A DNA stretch of 64,000 nt from NCBI GenBank assembly GCA_024707145.1, contig JANQAI010000005.1:1-64000 (forward strand), read 5' to 3'. Position 1 is the first letter of the stretch; each line of letters begins with the position of its first letter. The notes below the pieces were generated by a model. The model saw only the letters and a program-made list of their open reading frames with translations. It was not told the DNA's origin and did no database searches. This DNA is from Magnetospirillum sp. GTDB lineage: Bacteria; Pseudomonadota; Alphaproteobacteria; Rhodospirillales; Magnetospirillaceae. This document shows positions 49,986 through 59,708 of this stretch, piece by piece. The translations under genes were made by a program, and so were the position numbers.

Positions 49986-50975
49986 ATGAACGACGAAGAA
50001 CTGGGCTGCTGGTCCGTGGGGTCCGTCTGGCGGGGCACGCCGCTGCTGAGCGCGCGGCTGAAGCTGCGCCCGCTTCGTCCCGAGGACGCCCCGCGCCTGG
50101 CCGAGTTGCTGGACGACTGGGAGGTGGTCAAGCACACCGCCGCCATCCCCCATCCCTATACCCTGGCCGACGGCGAATCCTTCATCGCCGCCATGGAGGG
50201 CAAGCGACAGTCCGGCACCGGCATCGCACTGGCCATGGAACGCAGCCTGGACCGCCAGTTGATCGGCGTCATCGGCTTCGGCCTGGAGGCCGACGGCACG
50301 CCCGAACTGGGCTGGTGGGTGGGCCGCGCCTATTGGGGCCAGGGCTACGCCACCGAGGCGGCCCGCCGGCTGATCCGCCACCTGTTCGCCGATCTGGGCC
50401 ATGCCTCGTGCTGGGCCGCCGCCCATCCCGACAACGCCGCCTCGCGCGCGGTGATGGACAAGCTGGGCATGATTCTGGCCAGCCACCAGCGCGTGGGTCA
50501 GCCGGCACGCGGTGAATCGGTGATCATGCCGGTCTACGGCCTGAAGGCGGACGCCTGGGCCGAGGCCCATGCCGCCCGCCCCACCCTGCTGGTGGTGGCC
50601 GCCGCCCTGATCGACGTGGACGGCCGCGTGCTGATGGCCACCCGCCCGCCGGGCAAGACGATGTCGGGCCTGTGGGAATTCCCCGGCGGCAAGGTCCATG
50701 CCGGCGAGACGCCCGAGGCCGCCCTGGTGCGCGAACTGGCCGAGGAACTGGGCATCGACGTGGGCGAAAGCTGCCTGGCGCCGCTGGCCTTCGCTTCGCA
50801 CGACTACGACACCTTCCACCTGCTGATGCCGCTCTATGCCGTGCGCCAGTGGCGCGGCACCGTCACCGCGCGCGAAGGCCAGGGCCTGTCCTGGGTGCGC
50901 CCCAACCGCATGGCCGAGCTGCCCATGCCGCCAGCGGACATCCCCCTGGTGGCAATCCTTCGGGACTGGCTGTAA
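49986..50975 (+). CDS. GNAT acetyltransferase fused to NUDIX (MutT-like) hydrolase
   Basis: A 329-aa fusion. The N-terminal GNAT domain (about 1-185) has RLKLRPLRPEDAPRLAELL, the acetyl-CoA site GRAYWGQGYATEAARRL and HPDNAASRAVMDKLGM. The C-terminal NUDIX domain (about 195-329) has RPPGKTMSGLWEFPGGKV and the catalytic box GETPEAALVRELAEELGI, close to MutT, which removes 8-oxo-dGTP. The two genes usually stand apart; here no stop lies between them. Both activities may serve protection of nucleotides and modification, but joint action is only inferred. Confidence 0.88.
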   Translation: MNDEELGCWSVGSVWRGTPLLSARLKLRPLRPEDAPRLAELLDDWEVVKHTAAIPHPYTLADGESFIAAMEGKRQSGTGIALAMERSLDRQLIGVIGFGLEADGTPELGWWVGRAYWGQGYATEAARRLIRHLFADLGHASCWAAAHPDNAASRAVMDKLGMILASHQRVGQPARGESVIMPVYGLKADAWAEAHAARPTLLVVAAALIDVDGRVLMATRPPGKTMSGLWEFPGGKVHAGETPEAALVRELAEELGIDVGESCLAPLAFASHDYDTFHLLMPLYAVRQWRGTVTAREGQGLSWVRPNRMAELPMPPADIPLVAILRDWL

Positions 50976-51080
50976 GATTTAGGCTCCTCATCCGTCGTAG
51001 CCCTGGACGAAGCCGCTGACATAGCGGCCAGAGACACCACCTGCATCATGACGGATGCGATGGCGGGACGGAGGTCGTCC

Positions 51081-51341
51081 GTGGCGTTGAACACAAAAGA
51101 ACGGGAAGCCCTGAAGTTTCTGGGCGTTCATCTGATCTACGGATTGGCGGCCGCCATCACCTTCGGCGGGGCCGTATTGCTGACCAACCTGGGCAACCTG
51201 CGCACGCTGGCCATGGAATCCTCGCACCCCGCCATGGTGCTGGTCCTGTTCTTCTTCGGATTGTGCGTCACCTTCGGCAGCGTCGGCATGGGGGTCGGCG
51301 TCATGAGCCTGGCCAATGACGACGATTCCGAGGCTGAATAG
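51081..51341 (+). CDS. small two-helix membrane protein
   Basis: An 86-aa protein with two membrane helices (VHLIYGLAAAITFGGAVLL; MVLVLFFFGLCVTFGSVGMG) and an acidic C terminus (ANDDDSEAE). The GTG at 51081 is preferred because GGAGG stands 6 nt upstream; ATG at 51048 would add 11 residues without a good RBS. The function is unknown. Confidence 0.6.
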   Translation: MALNTKEREALKFLGVHLIYGLAAAITFGGAVLLTNLGNLRTLAMESSHPAMVLVLFFFGLCVTFGSVGMGVGVMSLANDDDSEAE

Positions 51342-51459
51342 GAATCGTTTGCCCGACCCCGGCAGATTTTTCCCGGCCACGGCCGCCCCGACGCGGTCGC
51401 CGCGTCAACTCCACCGAACCATCTCATTGGAATAGAACGGTTTTCTCCCGTACGGCAGA

Positions 51460-51476
51460 TTGGCACGCCCCTTGCG
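51460..51476 (+). promoter_or_regulatory. sigma-54 promoter of the fliK-flgD-flgE operon
   Basis: TTGGCACG-CCCC-TTGCG matches the sigma-54 consensus TTGGCACG-N4-TTGCW at every fixed position, with correct GG to GC spacing, 40 bp upstream of fliK. Sigma-54 promoters need an enhancer-binding activator; FlbD, the flagellar one, is encoded at 60929. A FlbD-binding site (ftr) should lie nearby but I cannot place it. Confidence 0.9.
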
Positions 51477-51515
51477 GAGGGGGGATGCCAGAGGCTCCAT
51501 CACGGGGAACCGGAT

Positions 51516-53184
51516 ATGACGGTTTATTCGATCAACAAGCGGGCGATTGAGCAGTCCACCCAGGCGACGCCGGTCGCCAACGCCGCCAAGTCCAGCGACG
51601 ACGCAGCCGCCGAGTTCGTCAGCGCGTTGCAGCAGGCCGCGTCGCTGTTCAGCGCCAACACCGCCACCCGGTCGCCCTCTGCCGAAACCGCCCTGAAGGG
51701 GCATTTCGACAAGCAGGCCGAGGCGCCCCGCGCCGACAAGGCCACCGACAAGAGCGAGCGCGCCGACACCAAGCCGGTGGCGCGCGACCGCAAGCGCGAC
51801 GACGACAAGAGCGTGCGGCGCGCCGACAAGGCCAAGGACGATGGCGACGACGCCAAGCCCGCCAAGGCCGATGACTCCGCCGACGAGACCAAGGCCCAGG
51901 CCGCCGATGACGGCGCCGCCGCCAACAGCGGCCAGGACGGCCAGCAGGACACCGCCGCACCCCAGCAGGACGCCCAGCCGCAGGCGGTCGCCGCCGTGGT
52001 CGAGGCGCCGCAGCAACAGGTCGAGGACGTGGTGGCAACTGCCGCCGCCGAGGTCCAGGCGGGCGCCGAGACCGAAACCGTCGAAGCCCCCCCAGCAGCA
52101 GGCCGCCGGCAAGCAGGCCGAGAGCAAGGACCAGGCGAACGCCCAGGACCTCCAGGCCGATGACGCCGCCGATGCCGGCCTGACCGACACCCTGGCTGCC
52201 GACGCCGCCCAGGGCGCCGCCAAGACCGGCGGCCACAAGCACGACGCCAAGGCCGATGCCGGCGAACTGGCCCAGGCCCAGGCCGACGACCTGGCCCAGC
52301 GCCTGGACGACACCGGCGCCCAGATCAAGGTGCAGGTCCAAGTGTCCAACGCCGCGCAGAGCCAGGGCCAGACCGCCGACACCATCGCCGCTGTCGACGC
52401 GCTGGTCGCCCAGGACGCGGGCGCCACCGCGCAGCCCACCACCGCCCAGAACGGCGCGGGCCAGTCCGACGGCCAGGATGCCGGCCTCAACGCCGCCGTC
52501 CAGCCGGCCGCCGCCAAGGCCGCCGACGCGGCCGCCCAGGCCAACGCCAACCAGCCCAAGCCCTTCGACGCCATCCTGGCGGCCCAGGTGGAAGCCGCCG
52601 CCGGCAAGGCCGACACCGCTCCCGCCGGTCAGAGCCAGAACGGCCAGCCGGTGGCGGCGCTCAACGGCGTCGGCGGCACCAGCGCGGCGCAGAAGGCGTC
52701 CGCTCCGCAGGCCGCCCAGACGCCGCGCCAGCCCCAGCTGCCGCAGAACCATGAAGTCATGGATCAGGTTTCGGTGCAGATCGCCAAGCAGGCCAAGAAC
52801 GGCGGCGACACCATCAAGGTGCAGCTGAAGCCGACCGAGCTGGGCTCCATCGAGATCAAGCTGGACGTGGCCAAGGACGGCACCGTCACCACCGTGGTCA
52901 CCGCCGACAACAAGGACACGCTGGACCTGCTGAAAAAGGACCAGAGCAGCCTGCAGAAGGCGCTGGAGGATGCCGGCCTGAAGGCCGACACCGGCTCCAT
53001 GACCTTCAACCTGCGCGAGGGCAACCAGCAGCAGGCCAACCAGAACAATTTCGGCACGGGCAGCGGCCGCCGCCGCGCCCGCCTGGAAGCCGCCGCCGCC
53101 GCCGACGCGGCCAGCGCCAAGGCCGCCGCCGCCGCCCAGGCCCGCTGGGGCATGAGCCGGTCGGGCGTGGACATCCAGGTCTAG
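51516..53184 (+). CDS. fliK: flagellar hook-length control protein FliK (frameshifted)
   Basis: About 555 residues. A long low-complexity N-terminal and middle part rich in Ala, Gln, Asp and Lys is followed by a conserved C-terminal hook-length domain (about 415-490: VSVQIAKQAKNGGDTIKVQL; KPTELGSIEIKLDVAKDG; ALEDAGLK). FliK measures hook length and switches export specificity. The frame breaks at a run of seven C (52087-52093); six C give VEAPQQQAAGKQAESKD. The start at 51516 lies 40 bp from the sigma-54 promoter and is followed by flgD. Confidence 0.88.
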
Positions 53185-53198
53185 GAAGGATCGCGACC

Positions 53199-54182
53199 AT
53201 GACCACCACGGCCGTCACCGGCACCACCGCCGACACCCAGACCGCCAAGTCGCTGACCAGCGCCAAGTCGCTGGCCCAGAACTTCGACACCTTCCTGACC
53301 ATGCTGACCACCCAGCTGAAGCACCAGGATCCGCTGTCGCCCATGGACTCGACCCAGTTCACCAACCAGCTGGTGCAGTTCGCCGGCGTGGAGCAGCAGA
53401 TCAACGCCAACTCCAACCTGGAGAAGCTGATCTCGGCCACCAGCCTGAACACCCGCTCGCAGGCGGTGAACTACATCGGCCAGGTCATCGAGGCCGACAC
53501 CGACCTGGTGCCGCTGCAGGGCGCCAAGGATACCGAGAGCAACGCCATCCAGCTGGTCGACGGCAAGGCCACCTTCAAGTACGTGCTGTCCTCGGCCGCC
53601 AACACCACCCAGCTGAAGATCAAGGACGCCGACGGCAACGTGGTGCGCACCCTGCTGGGGTCCACCGGCGCCGGCAGCCACGAGATCACCTGGGACGGCA
53701 CCGATTCCAGCGGCACCGCCCTGCCGGCGGGCAGCTACACGGTCGAGGGCGTGGCCACCAACAGCGCCGGCAACCCGGTGACCGTCAAGACCTACACCAC
53801 CACCCGCGACCAGGTGGCGGCGTTCAGCTACACCCTGGCCTCCGACGCCGCCAACATCTCGGTGAGCATCACCGACACGGACGGCAACACCGTGCGCAAC
53901 CTGGTGGCCGACGGCTCCAAGGGCCGCCACGAGATGGTGTGGGACGGCAAGAACAACGACGGCAAGATCATGCCGGACGGCGCCTACAAGATCGTCATCT
54001 CGGCCTTGGACGGCACCGGCCAGACCATCGAGAACACCACCACCGTTTACGGCCGCGTCACCGACGTGTCGGCCGACGACACCGACACCCTGCTCGCCAT
54101 GGGCAAGGTCGTCAGCAGCATTTCCCGCGTTCTCACGGTGCGCGACAGCGACACCGTGCTGAAGCCCGGCACCGTCAACTGA
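53199..54182 (+). CDS. flgD: flagellar hook-capping protein FlgD
   Basis: A 327-aa protein that caps the growing hook. The conserved N-terminal domain has NFDTFLTMLTTQLKHQDPLS and MDSTQFTNQLVQFAGVEQQI (residues 30-70). The rest contains Ig/tudor-like repeats: two FLIG-type segments, GAGSHEITWDGTDSSGTALP and GRHEMVWDGKNNDGKIMP. It is longer than the usual 220-250 residues because this segment is duplicated. It lies 14 bp after fliK and 29 bp before flgE. Confidence 0.94.
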   Translation: MTTTAVTGTTADTQTAKSLTSAKSLAQNFDTFLTMLTTQLKHQDPLSPMDSTQFTNQLVQFAGVEQQINANSNLEKLISATSLNTRSQAVNYIGQVIEADTDLVPLQGAKDTESNAIQLVDGKATFKYVLSSAANTTQLKIKDADGNVVRTLLGSTGAGSHEITWDGTDSSGTALPAGSYTVEGVATNSAGNPVTVKTYTTTRDQVAAFSYTLASDAANISVSITDTDGNTVRNLVADGSKGRHEMVWDGKNNDGKIMPDGAYKIVISALDGTGQTIENTTTVYGRVTDVSADDTDTLLAMGKVVSSISRVLTVRDSDTVLKPGTVN

Positions 54183-54211
54183 CGGCTGGAAAGAGAGAGT
54201 AGGAGGATCTC

Positions 54212-56806
54212 ATGAGCTTGTATGGTGCGCTCTTCTCCGGCGTGTCCGGTCTCTCGGCCCAGTCTTCGGCCATGGGTGCGATCTCGGACAACATCTCCAA
54301 CGTCAACACCACCGGCTACAAGGGCGCGAAGGTCAACTTCAGCACCCTGGTGACCAAGCAGGTGTCGCTGACCAACTATTCGCCGGGCGGCGTGCAGTCG
54401 CGGCCGCGCGCCAGCATCGACGTGCAGGGCCTGCTGCAGGCGACCAACTCGTCCACCGACGTGGCGCTGTCGGGCCAGGGCTTCTTCATCGTCAACGAGG
54501 CGGCCAAGCCCGGCGACGGCGACATGTTCGCCTACAGCCGCGCCGGCTCGTTCAAGGTGGACACCTCGGGCTACCTGCAGAACACCTCGGGCTGGTACCT
54601 GCAGGGCTGGCCGCTGATGGCGTGGGACAACTCGCTGCAGGCGTCCACCGTCACCGTGGGCAACAACACCTACATGAAGGGCTACAAGGACGACCTGGGC
54701 AACACGGTCTACATCAACGACAACATCGTGTCGTCCACCCACCTGCAGCCCATGAACCTGAACGAGATCGGCGGCACCGCCTCGCAGACCCGCAACCTGC
54801 GCATGGGCGCCAACCTGCCCAACGGCGACCTGGTGGGCGCCATGCACAAGCAGCCGGTGACCATCTACGACTCGCTGGGCGGCGACGCCACCGTGCAGTT
54901 CAACTGGACCAAGTCGTCGCAGAACAACTGGGCGCTGGAAGGCATCCCGCCGCTGGGCGCCAAGTCGCTGACGCTGCGCAACACCAACGCCGCCGGCAAT
55001 GCCGGCGCGGTGTACAGCACCATGGGCCGCCTGGACTTCTTGGGCCTGCCGAAGACCACCGGCGCCCTGACCATGAACATCAACGGCAAGGATTACACCT
55101 TCAACACCAAGGGCGGCGTCGACGGCTCCAACTCGCGCACCTTCTACACCGACCCCACCGCCACCGCGACCGGCACCTTCGTGGGCAACCTGGCCAACGA
55201 CATCAACACGGCCATGAACATCGAGTACAACTCGATCCATCAGACGCCGTCCTATGTCACCACCGGTGGCACCGTCTACGGCACCGGTACCACCATCACC
55301 CTCGACAACGGTGTCGACGATCCGCTCACCGTCGATCTTTCGGGCAAGACCGCGGCCCAGGCGGCCACCGCCTTGAATGGCCCGCCCCCGCTGGTGGCCA
55401 ACGTCACTGCCACCGCCGTCGGCAACACGCTGCAGATCAATAATGCCGGCGGTACGGCTGCAACCATTCAGGCGGTGGGCGACTTGGCCGCCCTGGACGG
55501 CATGACCGCGCCCGCCGGCAGCAATACCGGCCCCATCGCCACCCAGTACAGCGGCGGGACCGCCTATCCGGTCGGTACCACTATCACCATCGGCAACACC
55601 ACCCGCGACGTGTCTGGTATGGATGCCACTGCCGCCGAGACGTACCTCGACGCGGAATTCCCCGGCATTGACTTCACCGCCGGCGCTGGCGGCCAGTTGA
55701 GCGTGACCAACAACTCGGGCGCTTCCATCCTGATCAACGCCACCGGCGGGTTGAGCGACTTGAACGGCCAGGCCATCGCCGACACCGTCACCGGCGGTCC
55801 CTACCTCACCGACTACACCGCCGACAGCGTGTTCGGCGACGGCTCCTCGCTGACGGTGGGCAGCACGGTGATCAACCTGGACGGCATGACCATGGACCTG
55901 GCCATCACCGCCATCAACCAGGTGACCACCACCACCAACGTCAAGGCGGTGCGCAACGGCCACGAACTGGCGCTGATCGCCACCCAGAAGGGTCAGATCA
56001 ACATCACCGGCGCCGGCGCCCTGGCCGGCTTCACCGGCACCATCCCCGGCACCGGCGTGACCTATTGCGAACAGCTGGCCGGCACCGACTCGCTGGTGTT
56101 CCGCCAGACCAGCACCACCCAGGCGCTGACCGTGTCAGGCCTGGACAGCCTGGACCTGGGCACCGGCACCCCGGCCACCCGCCAGGGCCAGGACCTCATC
56201 GACTCGGACACCTTCACCCTGGAGGCCGCCCCCGACAGCGCCGGCTCGGCCATCGAGTTCAAGGGCGACGGCACGCCCAAGGACATCAACGTCGGCTTCA
56301 TCGACGTGGACTGGGCCAACGGCGCCGAGGACATGGACGGCGACAGCAGCATCGGTTTCTTCCTGGGCAACACCGGCATCCGCGACGGCATGACCCAGTT
56401 GGACGGCGACTACCAGATGGCCTACTGGAACCAGAACGGCGCCAAGTTCGGCAATTTCGCCGGCGTGTCCATCGGCACCGACGGCATCGTCACCGCCCTG
56501 TTCGACAACGGCGTGACCCGCCCGGTGTTCCAGATCCCGGTGGCCACCTTCGTCAACGCCAACGGCCTGGAAAGCCTGACCGGCAACGTCTTCATCGCCA
56601 CCGACAATTCGGGCGAGCCCACCCTGCGCGAAGCCGGCTCGGCCGGCGCCGGCCAGGTCAATTCGGCCTCGCTGGAAGCCTCGACCGTGGATATCGGTGA
56701 AGAATTCACCACCATGATCGTGACCCAGCGCGCCTACTCGGCGGCGGCCAAGATCATCACCACCGCCGACCAGATGCTGGACGAACTGGTCCAGATCAAG
56801 CGTTAG
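54212..56806 (+). CDS. flgE: flagellar hook protein FlgE (long form)
   Basis: An 864-aa hook subunit, about twice the enterobacterial length. The N-terminal rod-like helix region SDNISNVNTTGYKGAKVNFS and the C-terminal VDIGEEFTTMIVTQRAYSAA with ADQMLDELVQIKR are canonical and form the coiled core. The extra length is a middle region (about residues 349-612) with three diverged copies of an 80-95-residue beta-rich unit, probably surface-exposed D2-type domains. It is the last gene of the sigma-54 operon; a terminator follows. Confidence 0.95.
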   Translation: MSLYGALFSGVSGLSAQSSAMGAISDNISNVNTTGYKGAKVNFSTLVTKQVSLTNYSPGGVQSRPRASIDVQGLLQATNSSTDVALSGQGFFIVNEAAKPGDGDMFAYSRAGSFKVDTSGYLQNTSGWYLQGWPLMAWDNSLQASTVTVGNNTYMKGYKDDLGNTVYINDNIVSSTHLQPMNLNEIGGTASQTRNLRMGANLPNGDLVGAMHKQPVTIYDSLGGDATVQFNWTKSSQNNWALEGIPPLGAKSLTLRNTNAAGNAGAVYSTMGRLDFLGLPKTTGALTMNINGKDYTFNTKGGVDGSNSRTFYTDPTATATGTFVGNLANDINTAMNIEYNSIHQTPSYVTTGGTVYGTGTTITLDNGVDDPLTVDLSGKTAAQAATALNGPPPLVANVTATAVGNTLQINNAGGTAATIQAVGDLAALDGMTAPAGSNTGPIATQYSGGTAYPVGTTITIGNTTRDVSGMDATAAETYLDAEFPGIDFTAGAGGQLSVTNNSGASILINATGGLSDLNGQAIADTVTGGPYLTDYTADSVFGDGSSLTVGSTVINLDGMTMDLAITAINQVTTTTNVKAVRNGHELALIATQKGQINITGAGALAGFTGTIPGTGVTYCEQLAGTDSLVFRQTSTTQALTVSGLDSLDLGTGTPATRQGQDLIDSDTFTLEAAPDSAGSAIEFKGDGTPKDINVGFIDVDWANGAEDMDGDSSIGFFLGNTGIRDGMTQLDGDYQMAYWNQNGAKFGNFAGVSIGTDGIVTALFDNGVTRPVFQIPVATFVNANGLESLTGNVFIATDNSGEPTLREAGSAGAGQVNSASLEASTVDIGEEFTTMIVTQRAYSAAAKIITTADQMLDELVQIKR
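55258..56050 (+). repeat. three diverged coding repeats in flgE
   Basis: Units start at about 55258, 55547 and 55814 (residues 349, 446, 535). Each has a Gly-rich turn plus TTITL / TTITIG / SSLTVGS, then an acidic-hydroxyl V-DLSG / DVSGM / NLDGM, a helix, a strand ending LQINN / LSVTNN / LALIAT, and a closing ALAG-like turn. DNA identity is low, so the duplication is old. Such repeats thicken the hook surface. Confidence 0.55.
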
Positions 56807-56825
56807 TCTTTACCGCGCTAGACTT

Positions 56826-56867
56826 GGGGGGCCACGGGTGGAAACACCCGCTGGTCCCTTCTTTTTG
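56826..56867 (+). terminator. intrinsic terminator after flgE
   Basis: GGGGGCCACGGGTG and CACCCGCTGGTCCC pair with two small bulges around a GAAA tetraloop, followed by TTCTTTTT. It closes the fliK-flgD-flgE operon. The gap to fliF (about 200 bp) holds no gene; fliF's promoter should be there, but I see only a weak sigma-54-like match. Confidence 0.8.
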
Positions 56868-57004
56868 AGGGGGCGCCGGCCTGTGTCGCCCCCGCCACAC
56901 CCGGCAAATCTTGCCCAGCCATTAACCTCTCATAAATCTTGCGAGGCATAGGCTGCCATCTTGTGGGTTCAGGCCCTCATTTGGCGGATTCGGGTGGTGT
57001 CGAC

Positions 57005-58666
57005 GTGAACGCGTTCCTGCAGATGATGCGCGGCCTTGGGCCCATGCGCCTGGCGGCGATCGCCGGTGTCGGCGTGTCGATCCTGGGCTTCTTCATCTAC
57101 CTGATGAGCCGGGTGGCGGCACCGCAGATGGAGCTGCTCTACGGCGACCTCGACCTGGGCGATTCCAAGGCCATCGTCGACAAGCTGTCGGCCGAGAAGG
57201 TGCCGTACGAAATCCGCAAGGACGGCGCCGAGGTCTGGGTGCCCAAGGACCGCAAGATGGACCTGCGGGTCAAGATGGCCGAGCAGGCCATGCCCGCCAT
57301 GGGCCGCGTCGCCGGTTACGAGCTGTTCGACAAGCAGGACGCCCTGTCCTCCACCAGCTTCCAGCAGAACATCAATTACGTCCGCGCGCTGGAGGGCGAG
57401 CTTTCCCGCACCATCCGCGCCATCGACAAGGTCAAGTCCGCCCGCGTCCACCTGGTGCTGCCCAAGCGCGAGGCCTTCGCCCGCGAGGCCAACGACCCCA
57501 GCGCCTCGGTCATCCTGAAGATGCAGGGATCGAGCCGGCTGGAGCGCGCCCAGGTGGTGGCGATCCAGCACCTGATCGCGGCGGCCGTGCCCAAGATGAA
57601 GCCCTCGCGCATCTCCATCGTCGACGACCGGGGCACCCTGCTGGCCAAGGGCTTCGAGAACGACGAGGAGCTGGCCGCCCAGACCGCCGAGGAGCTGAAG
57701 CTCAAGACCGAGAACCGGCTGGCCCGCACGGTGGAAAGCATCCTGGAACGCTCGCTGGGGCCGGGCCGCGTGCGCGCCGAGGTGGCCGTCGAGATGGACA
57801 TGAGCCGCGCCGTCACCACCGAGGAGGTCTACGACCCCGAAAGCCGCGTGGTGCGCAGCCAGGTCACCGTCAACGAGGACGAGAGCAGCCAGGACGGCGA
57901 GCCGCCCAACGTCTCGGTGGCCAACAACCTGCCCGACCCCAATGCCAGCTCGTCGGCCGGCAACCGCTCCTCGTCCAAGTCGGCGAAGAACCAGGAGACG
58001 GTGAACTACGAGATTTCCAAGAAGACCAAGAACACCGTCCGCGAGATCGGCGAGGTCAAGCGCGTTACCGCCGCCGTGCTGGTGGACGGCATCTACGACG
58101 TGGCCGCCGACGGCAAGAAGACCTATCGCGACCGCACGCCCGAGGAAATCGCCAAGCTGGAGGAGCTGGTCCGCAACGCCATCGGCTACGACCGCAACCG
58201 CGAGGACCAGGTCCGCGTCATCTCCATGCAGTTCGCCGGCGGCGAAGAGCAGTACCAGTCGGAAGAGCCCGGCGAGTTCATCTTCGGCATGCGCCGCGAC
58301 TTCGTCGAGAAGGTGGCCTCGAACCTGGGCCTGTCCATCGTCGCCATCCTGTTCCTGCTGCTGGTGCTGCGCCCGCTCATCGGCCGCGCCATCGAGAGCA
58401 TGCAGGGCCAGGTCGGCCCCGACGGCCGCCGCCTGCTGACCGCCGACGGCCAGATCGTGCCTCAGCTGACCGGCCCCGGCGCGCCGCCCACCCCGGCCCC
58501 GGCGCTCGGCGGCGAGGAAGAGGTGATCGCCGACGAGCTGATCGACATCGACAAGGTGGAGGGCCGCGTCAAGGCGTCGTCCATCCGCAAGATCGGCGAG
58601 ATCGTCGACAAGCATCCCGAGGAAGCGCTGTCGATCATCCGCAACTGGCTGTACCAGGAAAGCTGA
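57005..58666 (+). CDS. fliF: flagellar MS-ring protein FliF
   Basis: A 553-aa MS-ring subunit. The first membrane helix (about 17-40, LAAIAGVGVSILGFFIYLM) is followed by the YscJ/FliF domain (MELLYGDLDLGDSKAIVDKL; RAIDKVKSARVHLVLPKRE), the MS-ring domain, a second helix (about 435-455, LGLSIVAILFLLLVLRPLI) and the FliG-binding tail with IRKIGEIVDKHPEEALSIIR. The GTG at 57005 is chosen because the helix follows at the usual distance; earlier starts add unsupported residues. It starts the second flagellar operon. Confidence 0.93.
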   Translation: MNAFLQMMRGLGPMRLAAIAGVGVSILGFFIYLMSRVAAPQMELLYGDLDLGDSKAIVDKLSAEKVPYEIRKDGAEVWVPKDRKMDLRVKMAEQAMPAMGRVAGYELFDKQDALSSTSFQQNINYVRALEGELSRTIRAIDKVKSARVHLVLPKREAFAREANDPSASVILKMQGSSRLERAQVVAIQHLIAAAVPKMKPSRISIVDDRGTLLAKGFENDEELAAQTAEELKLKTENRLARTVESILERSLGPGRVRAEVAVEMDMSRAVTTEEVYDPESRVVRSQVTVNEDESSQDGEPPNVSVANNLPDPNASSSAGNRSSSKSAKNQETVNYEISKKTKNTVREIGEVKRVTAAVLVDGIYDVAADGKKTYRDRTPEEIAKLEELVRNAIGYDRNREDQVRVISMQFAGGEEQYQSEEPGEFIFGMRRDFVEKVASNLGLSIVAILFLLLVLRPLIGRAIESMQGQVGPDGRRLLTADGQIVPQLTGPGAPPTPAPALGGEEEVIADELIDIDKVEGRVKASSIRKIGEIVDKHPEEALSIIRNWLYQES

Positions 58667-58684
58667 GCTTAGGAGTCCCGCACC

Positions 58685-59705
58685 ATGGCCCGCATGAAAG
58701 AGGACTACCGCTCGCTCACCGGCCCGCAAAAGGCGGCCATGCTGATGCTGAGCCTGGGCGAGGAGCATTCCACCAAGCTCTTCTCGATGATGGACGACGA
58801 GGAGATCAAGGAACTCTCGCAGATCATGGCCAACCTGGGCACGGTGTCGGCCAACCTGATCGAGCGCCTGTTCGTGGAATTCGCCGACCAGCTGTCCTCC
58901 ACCGGCTCGCTGGTGGGCTCCATGGAGAGCACCGAGCGGCTGCTGATGAAGTCGCTGCCCAAGGACCGCGTCGCCACCATCATGGAAGAAATCCGCGGCC
59001 CCGCCGGCCGCACCATGTGGGACAAGCTGGGCAACGTGAACGAGGCCGTGCTGGCCAACTACCTGAAGAACGAATACCCGCAGACGGTGGCGGTGGTGCT
59101 GGCCAAGATCAAGCCCGACCACGGCGCCCGCGTGCTGTCCCTGCTGCCCGAGAACTTCGCCATGGAAGTGATCATGCGCATGCTGCGCATGGAGGCGGTG
59201 CAGAAGGAGGTGCTGGACGGCGTGGAAAAGACGCTCCGCACCGAGTTCATGAGCAACCTGGCCCGCACCCAGCGCCGCGACGCCCACGAGATGATGGCCG
59301 ACATCTTCAACAACCTGGACCGCAACGCGGAAAACCGCTTCATGTCGGCCCTGGAGGAGCGCAACCGCGAGAGCGCCGAGAAGATCAAGGCCCTCATGTT
59401 CACCTTCGAGGACTTGGTGCGCATCGATGCCGCCGGCATCCAGACCCTGCTGCGCCAGGTGGAGAAGGACAAGCTGGCCATGGCCCTCAAGGGCGGTTCC
59501 GACGCGGTCAAGGACCTGTTCTTCAAGAACATGTCCGAACGTGCCGGCAAAATGCTGCGCGAGGACATGGAGGCCCTGGGACCGGTGCGCCTGCGCGACG
59601 TGGACCAGGCCCAGTCGCTGATCGTCGCCATGGCCAAGGAGCTGGCGGCGAGCGGCCAGATCGTCATCTCCGAAGGCCGCGAAGAAGACGAGCCTGGTGT
59701 ACTAA
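58685..59705 (+). CDS. fliG: flagellar motor switch protein FliG (frameshift at the last codons)
   Basis: A switch protein of 339 residues. The N-terminal FliF-binding domain has [18 protein letters not shown]. The middle domain has [20 protein letters not shown] (EHPQ-like). The C-terminal domain has [20 protein letters not shown] with charged residues that contact the stator. The last codons read EDEP and continue past the natural end. Reading GAGCCTG as GAGCTG at 59691-59697 gives EDELVY and a stop at 59705, 3 bp before fliH. The gene is otherwise intact, so an assembly error is likely. Confidence 0.93.
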
Positions 59706-59708
59706 TCC

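Noticed and set aside
56939..57004. A sigma-54 promoter upstream of fliF
   Set aside because: The best match (GGCTGCCATCTTGT) lacks the invariant GC at -12, and other candidates have wrong spacing.
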